This document shows positions 45,701 to 48,208 of a DNA stretch of 64,000 nucleotides, piece by piece. Position numbers and translations under genes: made by a program. The notes under the pieces were generated by a model, which ran no database searches, was not told where the DNA came from, and saw only the letters and a list, made by a program, of their open reading frames with translations. The first letter of the stretch is position 1. Each line of letters opens with the position of its first letter. The stretch comes from Eleginops maclovinus (taxonomy: Eukaryota; Chordata; Actinopteri; Perciformes; Eleginopidae), in contig NC_086370.1 in NCBI RefSeq assembly GCF_036324505.1, positions 4,087,453-4,151,452 on the forward strand. Direction: 5' to 3'.

Positions 45701-48208
45701 AAGTGATTACCATCTCTTTTTCTCTTCAACAGGGGGTTACAACATCAATGATGTCATGTTCTATTGGACCAGAGGAAATGAGTCTGTCAGCGGATTGGAC
45801 ACCCTACAGCTGGCCCAGTACACCGTAGAGGACCACTACACTTCTGTCTCAGAGGCCGTCTATGAAACTGGTAACAATGACCTTAAAAGCCATTGCTCAG
45901 TGTCGCTCCTAATGTCAAATGTAGTGGAGCGGGGTTGGACCCTAATACAGGACAAAGGTTGATTTAACAGAAGAAATCTTTAATTTTCGGTTTAATCCAG
46001 ACAAGGCAAGCTAAAATAAACAGAATACAAGAATTCAACCAAGACATGTTGAATAAAATCTGAACTAATAAGGGGATAAAGTGTAGGTGTACAGGAGGTC
46101 AGGTGGTTGCAGAGCTGATGGGCAAAAGGTGAAACTAAAAGGCCAGGACAGACAGTCAAAAAGGTGGGAAAACACAAAAAGACAGGAAGTAAAAACAGAC
46201 ATGATGCAGATGGAGATAATCTTCTAAATAAACCGGGAAACAGCAGTTGTTCAATTGTTTAACATGAAAACCATATCAGTAATATAATCTGGTAACATAT
46301 CAAATGCATACCACATGTTTCAGTTATAAAGTACTTTACTTTGACACACTCTTTTCCCTTTGTCCCAAGGCAACTACCCGAGGCTGGTGTTCCACTTTCA
46401 GCTGAAGAGGAGCATTCTGTACTTCATCCTAGAAACCTACGTCCCCTCCAGCCTGCTTGTTGTCCTCTCATGGGTTTCCTTCTGGATCTCTCTGTCCTCT
46501 GTTCCAGCACGCATTTGTATAGGTACGAGTACAGAGACGTGTTTTTTAATCCTGATATTTTCTATTTCGTCAAAAGTATGTTCACTACTACACAAAGATG
46601 AGATTCATTTTACTCGCCTTTCGTGAGCACAGCTGTTGGTTTGGAGATTTAAAGGGCCGAGGGGTTTAAGAGAGCATCTGTGACACTGGTGTTTTTAAGT
46701 GGAAACATTCAAACTGAGATGTTGCATTGAATTAAATCTGCCACTACTGCAGGGGGCTTTGAGAACCCACTGTTCTCAAACCACAAGATATCTAACTTAA
46801 CAGCACACTGGATTTAAGGGGCTACCTTTTGATGATGCCAATGCTTGCTTATAAATAATAAAACCAAAAATAAGCTATGGCAGAATCCCTCTTGTAATTC
46901 AATGTCGACTTTTTTAGGTATAGTGAGAAAGGCAGATTGAAACAAAAGAACAAATGATCAAACAGAGGTGTTTTTTCTGTGTTACTTTGCTCCAGGTGTG
47001 ACCACGGTCCTGACCATGACCACTCTGATGATGGGAGCCCGGACGTCACTGCCCAATGCCAACTGCTTCATCAAGGCCATCGATGTTTACCTGGGAATCT
47101 GCTTCAGCTTCATCTTCGGAGCACTCATCGAGTATGCCGTGGCCCACTTCTGCAGCCTCAGTCACATGGACTCACACATTCTCATGGTGAGACCTAGATA
47201 TACTGTTTTATAACGTAGTTTACGTAACATTTTAAGGTTTTGTTTTGTTTTGTCCTGAAAAAAAGGCACACACTAAACTGGGTTGATTAAAAAATACCAT
47301 TTGTTCCTGCGTGTACTGTGAAATAAAAACAACATAATAAACGTATATTATATAACGTGATACACAAGTCCCAACTGTTATACAATGAGTTTTGAAAGTC
47401 ACAGAGTCGCTTTGTGTCACTATTTTTAAGATTCTAGGATGCCAAATTGTGTGTAATAACATCGATATTACCTTATTAATCCACAAAACAATTAAACATG
47501 TCAAATGTTTTATGAAATGACAGCTGCACTTGTAAGAAACCCATTTTGGTTGCTTATTTCACAATGCATGTTGGTTTTATTTATTCATCATACGAAAAAG
47601 CTGCTCAACTGAAGGCAACTCAAGACCTACCATTTGCATGCCCTCCCTGTGTTACTGTTAATTGTTGGGGTCATTGCTGTTGTTGGTCACAGTCATTGTC
47701 TTCATAATGCTGGTCATTGTCGTCTTCGTCATCTACATCATGTCATCATGAGCACTCAGGGGTAAGTTGAACAAGTTCTCTCAAATCTGAATGTTTCATA
47801 TTTTAACTTCAGTTCCAAACTTATTCTCTTTTGGTCTCCCAGCATTACGGCCACCACATGCACGACCTGGACGACGAAATGAACGGCATCATCACCACCA
47901 TCTCCAACCACAACAGGGCCAAGAGACGCAAGGAGGCTGCCGCAACTCCGACCCCACCTCCCGCCTCCCTAGAACTCACTGTGAGCCCGTCCAGCCCCTC
48001 GGGCAGTGAGCCAAAGCCCGAGGCGCCGCTCCCGGAGCCCAGCCACTGGTGCCTCACTGCTCTGGCCACGGTCCGCAAAGTGCTCCGCTCCTTTACATGT
48101 TGTCATATAGAGAACCCCCACCACATAGACAACTACTCCAGAGTCTCCTTCCCACTCTCTTTTGTCATGGTTAACCTGCTCTACTGGACATATTATTTGT
48201 ACTTTTAG
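2284..48208 (+). CDS. gabrp: GABA-A receptor subunit, pi-like; nine coding exons, spliced
   Basis: Joined exons: 2284-2336, 29681-29793, 33859-33926, 35822-36039, 39147-39229, 45733-45870, 46370-46522, 46996-47186, 47843-48208 (1383 nt, 460 residues plus TAG). All introns are GT-AG and phases match at every junction. The product is a Cys-loop ligand-gated anion channel subunit of the plasma membrane. Seen: signal peptide about 1-22; Cys-loop C158-C172 with exactly 13 residues between; N-glycosylation sequons at N100, N143 and N194; M1 about 242-264; the PAR anion-channel signature (270-272) before M2 (about 272-292); M3 about 304-326; M4 442-460, ending YYLYF at the C-terminus. The pi call rests on remembered family features: the GYNKYLRP and SLDIASI segments, ESKKSFLH-like loop and YF ending. 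Length is slightly above mammalian pi (about 440) because of a longer M3-M4 loop. The alternative is another fish-specific GABA-A class (for example zeta). Family confidence is very high, subtype less so. Confidence 0.9.
2453..2963. repeat. dispersed teleost repeat, probably non-autonomous DNA element
   Basis: The stretch is dense in GTACTT, AAGTAC and TTTTACT words. Its right end (TATAAGTACTT) and left end (AAGTAACAAAGTATATTTAC) read roughly as inverted copies. I recognise the pattern (AAGTACATTTACT, ACTCCACTACATTTA) as a very common fish genomic repeat. It sits about 115 bases inside intron 1. Boundaries are approximate. Confidence 0.6.
2964..6173. other. intron 1 sequence, no gene seen
   Basis: No coding region is supported. 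Two short stretches have the look of promoter or LTR-like sequence (around 3590-3730 and 5094-5290, the latter with TATAAAA and AATAAA words), but neither has terminal repeats or target duplications I can show. An (AT)n tract is at 6099-6122. Confidence 0.4.
6174..6358. mobile_element. hairpin MITE, about 185 bp
   Basis: The two ends are inverted copies: CACTGAAAAATTGAAACGTT at the left and its reverse complement at the right. Inversion continues inward with an ATTAAATGTATT block and a GTTGAC/GTCAAC pair. The whole unit can fold into a long imperfect hairpin. No ORF is present. The element class cannot be assigned because no clear target duplication is seen. Confidence 0.7.
7329..7729. mobile_element. 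short DNA element of the AGGTCC...CCTTTAA family
   Basis: The left end (GACGTCCTATAATGC) and right end (GAGCCCTTTAA) resemble degenerate inverted copies of the terminal sequence seen at the two THAP-bearing elements in this window (19102-19793 and 52854-53474). The interior (AAGAGGGAGTTTTCTCTCCC, GGCGGGACATTTCTAAG) has the look of a widespread fish MITE. There is no coding capacity. Confidence 0.4.
8664..8734 (-). pseudogene. tRNA-Gln relic (degenerate)
   Basis: Read on the minus strand, this begins GGTTCCTTGGTGTAATGG and continues with AGCACTCTGGACTTG, then AGAGTTCAAAT. That matches vertebrate tRNA-Gln(TTG) in order and spacing. One base is missing in the D loop and one in the anticodon loop, and the anticodon-stem and T-arm pairings are broken. 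It is therefore a relic or a SINE head rather than a working gene. Confidence 0.7.
9294..9350 (+). pseudogene. 3'-truncated tRNA-Gly(GCC)
   Basis: GCATTGGTGGTTCAGTGG, the anticodon arm CTGCCACGCGGGAG and the start of the T arm (CCCGGGTTCGAT) are intact. This is an essentially perfect eukaryotic tRNA-Gly from base 1 to the T loop. The remainder of the T stem and the whole 3' acceptor strand are replaced by unrelated sequence, so it cannot fold. Both internal promoter boxes (A and B) remain. Confidence 0.85.
9351..9738 (+). repeat. LINE-type 3' tail
   Basis: A pyrimidine-rich, non-coding stretch ending in GACAATAAAGTGAACTTTG. This matches the style of fish LINE 3' ends, with a polyadenylation-like AATAAA just before a short direct repeat (GAACTTTGACTTGA). 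It lies directly against the truncated tRNA-Gly. Confidence 0.45.
9739..10130 (+). mobile_element. L2 LINE fragment, internally deleted
   Basis: One frame reads QGVP-stop-G-stop-VLG, the reverse transcriptase motif, with two nonsense codons at 9798 and 9804. It then passes straight into [19 protein letters not shown]. From there it follows the L2 ORF2 C-terminus ([29 protein letters not shown]) to a stop at about 10106. The middle of the reverse transcriptase is missing. The same C-terminal block occurs intact in the L2 copy at 31417-32770, which supports the call. Confidence 0.8.
10131..11376. other. intron 1 sequence, no gene seen
   Basis: No gene is supported. A fragment with AAAGGTCAAGTATTATACTG at about 10873 and ATAGTATAGGTCTCAGAT at about 10904 resembles pieces of a fish MITE, but no second terminus was found. 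Confidence 0.4.
11377..11763 (+). repeat. dispersed repeat copy 1 (TTTATT...AAAATAAAACAGG family)
   Basis: It opens TGTCAGGGTTTGGGG, then GGGCCCAAGTGCAGC, a GAGCTTTATTCC word, then a purine-rich A/C/G tract with AGGTGACAACAATGAAACAAT and AAAATAAAACAGGAAACAG. It closes with ATCATGACAG. The same order of words recurs at 39700-40110 and 45908-46240 in the same orientation. The ends TGTCAGGG and ATCATGACA are a short imperfect inverted pair. Non-coding; class uncertain. Confidence 0.55.
11764..13023. other. intron 1 sequence, no gene seen
   Basis: AT-rich intronic DNA. A small cluster of TTTGACAACAGCTTGA-type repeats lies at 12671-12712. Nothing else is recognised. Confidence 0.4.
13024..13955. 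repeat. degenerate minisatellite, core GGAACATAGAACC
   Basis: About 930 bp are made of diverged tandem copies of a unit of roughly 16-20 bases built around GGGAACATAGAACCTT. Dozens of copies differ by substitutions and short indels. The minus strand has few stop codons because the unit lacks the relevant words, which produces long overlapping low-complexity reading frames rich in Val, Pro, Cys, Phe and Tyr. These are artefacts of the repeat, not proteins. Confidence 0.9.
13956..15900. other. intron 1 sequence, no gene seen
   Basis: Ordinary AT-rich intronic sequence. No repeat with clear ends and no coding region is supported. Confidence 0.4.
15901..16880. mobile_element. possible hAT-type non-autonomous element
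   Basis: The left part contains GGGACCGGCTCTAGGC, then AAAACCGGTTCTTATC and ACGTCACGC. The right part contains AAGAACTGGTTCGGAACCAG, AGAGCACTAGC and GAACTGGTTTGGTGGG. Paired ACCGGTTC and GAACTGGT words in inverse orientation at both ends are typical of an abundant fish hAT family. The ends are diverged and no 8-base target duplication was confirmed. There is no transposase reading frame. Confidence 0.45.
17560..17728. repeat. 169 bp element with 36-base inverted ends
   Basis: AAGGAACCCTTAATGGTCCC at the left is repeated in reverse complement at the right (GGGACCATTAAGGGTTCCTT). The pairing extends inward through CACAGAGGGG. The centre contains GGGCGCCGTGCATATGGCAG and ACTGCTCCTAACACTAGGAT, which resemble the tail of a tRNA-type SINE. 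It is best explained as two SINE tails in inverted arrangement or a small foldback element. Confidence 0.6.
17729..19101. other. intron 1 sequence, no gene seen
   Basis: No conserved reading frame, RNA gene or repeat with defined ends is recognised. Confidence 0.4.
19102..19793 (-). mobile_element. non-autonomous DNA element with a THAP zinc-finger relic
   Basis: The left end TTAAAGTTCCCCAGTTATA and right end (reverse complement TTAAAGGTCCCCAATTATA) are inverted copies, giving a 692 bp unit. On the minus strand, 19561-19236 encodes a THAP-type C2CH domain: CAVVGC near the start, [11 protein letters not shown] in the middle and [13 protein letters not shown] closing the zinc site. THAP domains are the DNA-binding part of P-element-like transposases and related host proteins. 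A stop codon lies just upstream of the domain, no ATG precedes it, and no catalytic domain is present. This is a decayed or deleted transposon, not a host gene. Confidence 0.65.
19794..24564. other. intron 1 sequence, no gene seen
   Basis: About 4.8 kb without a supportable gene. A segment near 23150-23620 (GCTAGCGCG, then GCGCCAGCCGGGGACGTTTC) has a more GC-rich, MITE-like look, but I could not pair its ends. Confidence 0.4.
24565..24726. repeat. dispersed fish repeat fragment
   Basis: Contains TGTCCTGTTCAAGGTTGTGA, GGGGCAGGAGCCCATC, GCTGTCAGTCC, then ACACTCACACCCACAGGCAA and TTCAAGTATAACC. This ordered set of words (a remembered teleost repeat pattern: tally-type sequence ending GGGCAATTTAGAG) is diverged here. 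Non-coding. Confidence 0.55.
25774..25859. repeat. (GT)n microsatellite
   Basis: A tract of GT dinucleotides of about 86 bases, interrupted only at its edges. It is long enough to be highly polymorphic. It creates spurious Cys/Val-rich reading frames through 25584-26138. Confidence 0.98.
26945..27390. repeat. tandem-like fish repeat, left part
   Basis: Contains AATATTGGATGGATTGGAAT, ATTCATGACCCGAG, AGCGCCACCATGAAGTTGAC and ATGTCTTGACACATACTGAA followed by TGGATTTCCATTCAATTTGG. These words, in an internally repeating order, match a very common teleost repeat of period about 100 (remembered). Its usual distal part (ATGCTAACATTAGCATC, GCTAGCGTGGCTGTAAAC) appears at 28165-28250. That suggests the intervening 0.7 kb was inserted or diverged. 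Confidence 0.55.
27460..27910 (+). repeat. unidentified pyrimidine-rich repeat-like block
   Basis: A C/T-rich block containing GCTAATCAAGTCAGTATTTA, CCAGACTGATTCTG and CTCAGTCCAGCCCTGG lies between the two parts of the repeat at 26945-28330. It has the composition of a retroelement leader or LTR, but no terminal repeats, primer site or conserved frame are visible. The call is an inference from position. Confidence 0.3.
28100..28330. repeat. tandem-like fish repeat, right part
   Basis: ATGTTGCCATGCTAACATTA, then GCATCGAGCTCAGAGAACGA and GTTGCTAGCGTGGCTGTAAA. This is the distal section of the teleost repeat that begins at about 26945. Non-coding. Confidence 0.55.
28331..29680. other. end of intron 1, no gene seen
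   Basis: AT-rich sequence ending in a CT-rich splice-acceptor tract (about 29636-29680) for gabrp exon 2. No other feature is supported. Confidence 0.45.
29681..29793 (+). CDS. gabrp: gabrp exon 2: N-terminal extracellular segment
   Basis: This exon is preceded by a long CT-rich tract ending TCTCAG and followed by GTAAGG. It encodes residues 18-56, ending [11 protein letters not shown], the conserved segment at the start of the GABA-A ligand-binding domain. The stretch before it is poorly conserved, as expected after a signal peptide. It ends one base into an Asn codon. Confidence 0.88.
29794..31040. other. gabrp intron 2, first part
   Basis: No gene or recognisable repeat. A short CA-rich patch is at 30416-30433. 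Confidence 0.4.
31041..31245. repeat. left part of an old tandem duplication split by an L2 insertion
   Basis: CAGATGTCC.ATTG.ATAGAAGTCTA followed by ACGTTAGGGCTATTCAC corresponds to 33069-33134 (CAGATGTTCCATTGCATAGA, TACGGCTATTCACC). The continuation of this unit, TTTGGATTGACGGGT, resumes at 32810 after the LINE. The L2 therefore sits inside this copy. Confidence 0.6.
31246..32772 (-). mobile_element. L2 LINE, 5'-truncated, with reverse transcriptase
   Basis: The 3' end (left here) is a short (ATT)n tail preceded by AGCGCTATATAAAATTAATT-type sequence in the minus sense, the usual L2 tail. The 3'UTR also contains a (CA)n tract (31319-31351). Coding sequence runs on the minus strand from about 32772 to the TAA at 31417-31419. 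It is in one frame apart from a single TAG at 31723-31725. Upstream of about 32772 the frame loses resemblance, so the copy is 5'-truncated, as is usual for target-primed insertion. About 1.5 kb in total. Confidence 0.9.
31417..32772 (-). pseudogene. L2 ORF2 reverse transcriptase, partial, one nonsense codon
   Basis: The frame enters at [15 protein letters not shown] and follows the L2-clade reverse transcriptase in order: [28 protein letters not shown] (catalytic Asp), [14 protein letters not shown] and CYADDTQLY (catalytic Asp pair). The C-terminal block is [35 protein letters not shown] and [16 protein letters not shown], then stop. The endonuclease half is absent. The only visible lesion in the retained part is the TAG at 31723-31725, 102 codons before the natural stop. 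It encodes the enzyme that primes LINE insertion, but this copy cannot be active. Confidence 0.9.
32796..33260. repeat. old tandem duplication, period about 365 bp
   Basis: TTTGGATTGACGGGTCACC followed by TTTTTGTCTTGGAACTTTT at 32810-32870 recurs as TTTGGATTGACGGGTTACC and TTTTTGTCTTGGAACTTTT at 33175-33241. With the left copy at 31041-31245 this defines at least two diverged units. There is no coding content. Confidence 0.65.
33859..33926 (+). CDS. gabrp: gabrp exon 3 (68 bp)
   Basis: Acceptor TTTCTAG, donor GTAAGA. It encodes [19 protein letters not shown] then EINM, the first strands of the ligand-binding domain. The 68 bp size is standard for this exon across GABA-A receptor genes. It ends in phase 0. 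Confidence 0.93.
33963..34022 (-). repeat. SINE tail fragment
   Basis: Read on the minus strand this is a GGGGTTAATAAAGTACCTCT-type tail, as found at the 3' end of fish tRNA-derived SINEs. It lies just inside intron 3 after exon 3. The SINE body is missing. Confidence 0.5.
34237..34911. mobile_element. 675 bp foldback element with two identical-looking 213 bp arms
   Basis: Arms are 34237-34449 and 34699-34911. Read base by base, the right arm is the reverse complement of the left with no difference I can find. Both ends are AAATCCGTG/CACGGATTT, and AGTT flanks both sides (34233-34236 and 34912-34915) as a candidate 4-base target duplication. The 249 bp spacer carries a small reading frame with an ATG at 34505. 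Arm identity implies very recent insertion or arm homogenisation. The family is not recognised with certainty. Confidence 0.85.
34505..34900 (+). CDS. small frame in the foldback element, helix-turn-helix-like N-terminus
   Basis: A 131-codon frame begins with a true ATG in the spacer. Residues 1-65 ([20 protein letters not shown], then [31 protein letters not shown] and [10 protein letters not shown]) look like a helix-turn-helix domain. I recall similar N-termini on integrase-core proteins found in many copies in fish and coral genomes. From about residue 67 the frame runs into the right arm, and the remaining residues are arm translation (also seen in the antisense frame of the left arm). 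The catalytic part is absent, so this is probably the leftover N-terminus of a longer transposase. Whether it is expressed is unknown. Confidence 0.45.
   Translation: MANLGSHYEMINQLFLSGKTHAEMSETLKSMGIKGSSEMSVRRFCGDVGLRRKGHITDQELEEAVLTTNTPRICYPNVSFSIFRLGVHNRKNEKTNRNPISGFGFEMGKTRNQMLFSFFQSSTKSEKQMNE
35025..35305 (+). repeat. tRNA-derived SINE copy 1
   Basis: A tRNA-like head (GGCTCAGTCTGTAGAACTTG, then GGGTTCAAATCCTGATCGGA) with recognisable A and B boxes is followed by the conserved body AGTTCACCTCCTGGGCACTG and a variable tail ending GGGGATAAATAAAGGTGATC. A second diverged copy of the same family is at 43225-43450. Confidence 0.8.
35822..36039 (+). CDS. gabrp: gabrp exon 4 (218 bp), ligand-binding domain
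   Basis: Acceptor CCTGCAG, donor GTGGGA (weaker, but phase-consistent). It encodes residues 79-151, including [12 protein letters not shown], the [17 protein letters not shown] core and NGTVLYAL. These are hallmark GABA-A receptor strands. Sequons NKS (N100) and NGT (N143) are present. It ends with AG of a split Arg codon. Confidence 0.95.
36040..37426. other. gabrp intron 4, first part
   Basis: No gene or repeat with defined ends is recognised. Confidence 0.4.
37427..37660 (+). mobile_element. Tc1-like terminal sequence inserted in an AAAGGTCCC MITE end
   Basis: TTTAAAGGTCCCTTATTATG (about 37424-37443) matches the terminal sequence of the THAP-bearing family in this window. About 30 bases later, TACAGCTACGGAAAAAACTA followed by AGAGACC is the characteristic terminal inverted repeat start of a fish Tc1/mariner group. 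TTTATAGAATACAATAAT-type sequence from the same terminal region follows. No opposite Tc1 end or transposase is found before exon 5. Confidence 0.55.
37661..39146. other. gabrp intron 4, second part
   Basis: Plain intronic sequence with no recognised feature. A TTTTTGTTTTTCAG acceptor precedes exon 5. Confidence 0.4.
39147..39229 (+). CDS. gabrp: gabrp exon 5 (83 bp), Cys-loop
   Basis: Acceptor TTTTCAG, donor GTAAGG. It encodes [20 protein letters not shown] followed by CTLQLES. It contains both Cys-loop cysteines (C158 and C172) with the family's 13-residue spacing. The 83 bp length is the usual size for this exon. It ends after the T of the Trp codon completed in exon 6. Confidence 0.95.
39700..40112 (+). 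repeat. dispersed repeat copy 2 (TTTATT...AAAATAAAACAGG family)
   Basis: ACACAATGCAGTAGGACTCA, an ATACTTTATTTAC word, GGGAACAGGTGGAAACAATC, AAAATAAAACAGGTGGGAG and AAACATGACC follow in the same order as at 11377-11763. Non-coding. It includes TATTTAAA, so it may be read as a leader-type sequence in the opposite direction. Confidence 0.55.
40113..42574. other. gabrp intron 5, middle
   Basis: No gene is supported. A SINE-tail-like AATAAAGGCACATCTTGTC is at about 40653. A pyrimidine-rich tract (CTCTCTCC and CTCCCC words) lies at 41249-41340. Confidence 0.4.
42575..42732. repeat. (ATC)n trinucleotide repeat with CGT interruptions
   Basis: CATCATCAT units run for about 155 bases, interrupted by CGTCGT and CACCGT variants. 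One frame reads poly-His and another poly-Ser; neither is a real protein. Confidence 0.97.
43225..43450 (+). repeat. tRNA-derived SINE copy 2
   Basis: GGCAGTCTCAGTGTGTAGGA, GACTCAAGTCCCAGAACAGA, GTGGACTGGTACTTGGAGAG and TTCACCTCCTGGGCACTGCA occur in order. They match the SINE at 35025-35305 and a SINE body common in teleosts. The tail is the CGAGCAAGGCACCCAGGGTG type. Confidence 0.8.
43455..43756 (+). repeat. fish repeat with LINE/SINE-like tail
   Basis: Contains TTGAGCAAGATACTTATCCC, then GTGTATGAATGGTTGAATG, and closes with AAAAGGCGCTATTCATGGAG followed by ACCATTTACC. This is a diverged form of the AAAGCGCTATATAAATACAG-type end that is common in fish. Non-coding. Confidence 0.55.
43757..44885. 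other. gabrp intron 5, later part
   Basis: No gene or repeat with defined ends is recognised. Confidence 0.4.
44886..45256 (+). repeat. LINE 3' tail with CCTTGAAA tandem end
   Basis: TTTTTGCACTATTTTATTTA, AGGAGCATGGGATATAAGAT and GCTGTGCATATGACAAATAA lead to a short tandem of AACCTTGA. This is the usual shape of a LINE 3' end: an AATAAA signal, then a short simple-repeat tail. The coding part is absent. Confidence 0.6.
45733..45870 (+). CDS. gabrp: gabrp exon 6 (138 bp)
   Basis: Acceptor CAACAG, donor GTAACA. It encodes residues 179-225, from [19 protein letters not shown] to [20 protein letters not shown]. These are the strands around ligand-binding loop C. The 138 bp length is standard. 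Sequon NES is at N194. It ends with G of a split Gly codon. Confidence 0.94.
45908..46242 (+). repeat. dispersed repeat copy 3 (TTTATT...AAAATAAAACAGG family)
   Basis: Begins TCAAATGTAGTGGAGCGGGG, then CCCTAATACAGGACAAAGG, a TCTTTAATTTTC word, purine-rich sequence, AAAGACAGGAAGTAAAAACA and ACATGATGCAGATGG. The order matches copies 1 and 2 but divergence is higher. It occupies most of the 499 bp intron 6. Confidence 0.45.
46370..46522 (+). CDS. gabrp: gabrp exon 7 (153 bp), M1 and entry to M2
   Basis: Acceptor CCCAAG, donor GTACGA. It encodes residues 225-276: [20 protein letters not shown], then the M1 helix ([19 protein letters not shown]), then SVPARICIG leading into M2. The PAR triplet is the anion-selectivity signature of the family. 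The 153 bp length is canonical. Confidence 0.95.
46996..47186 (+). CDS. gabrp: gabrp exon 8 (191 bp), M2 and M3
   Basis: Acceptor CTCCAG, donor GTGAGA. It encodes residues 276-339. M2 ([19 protein letters not shown]) lines the channel pore, and M3 is [20 protein letters not shown]. It ends in phase 0 within the start of the M3-M4 loop ([12 protein letters not shown]). Confidence 0.95.
47843..48208 (+). CDS. gabrp: gabrp exon 9: M3-M4 loop, M4, stop
   Basis: Acceptor TCCCAG. It encodes residues 340-460 and ends at TAG. The loop is His-rich at its start (HYGHHMHD), then basic (NRAKRRKEA), then Pro/Ser/Glu-rich. M4 is [19 protein letters not shown], with the protein ending directly on it, as in the pi subunit. 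No clear polyadenylation signal is close to the stop. An AATAAA lies near 49160 and another near 51619; either could serve a long 3'UTR, but this is inference. Confidence 0.93.
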   Translation, partial: HYGHHMHDLDDEMNGIITTISNHNRAKRRKEAAATPTPPPASLELTVSPSSPSGSEPKPEAPLPEPSHWCLTALATVRKVLRSFTCCHIENPHHIDNYSRVSFPLSFVMVNLLYWTYYLYF

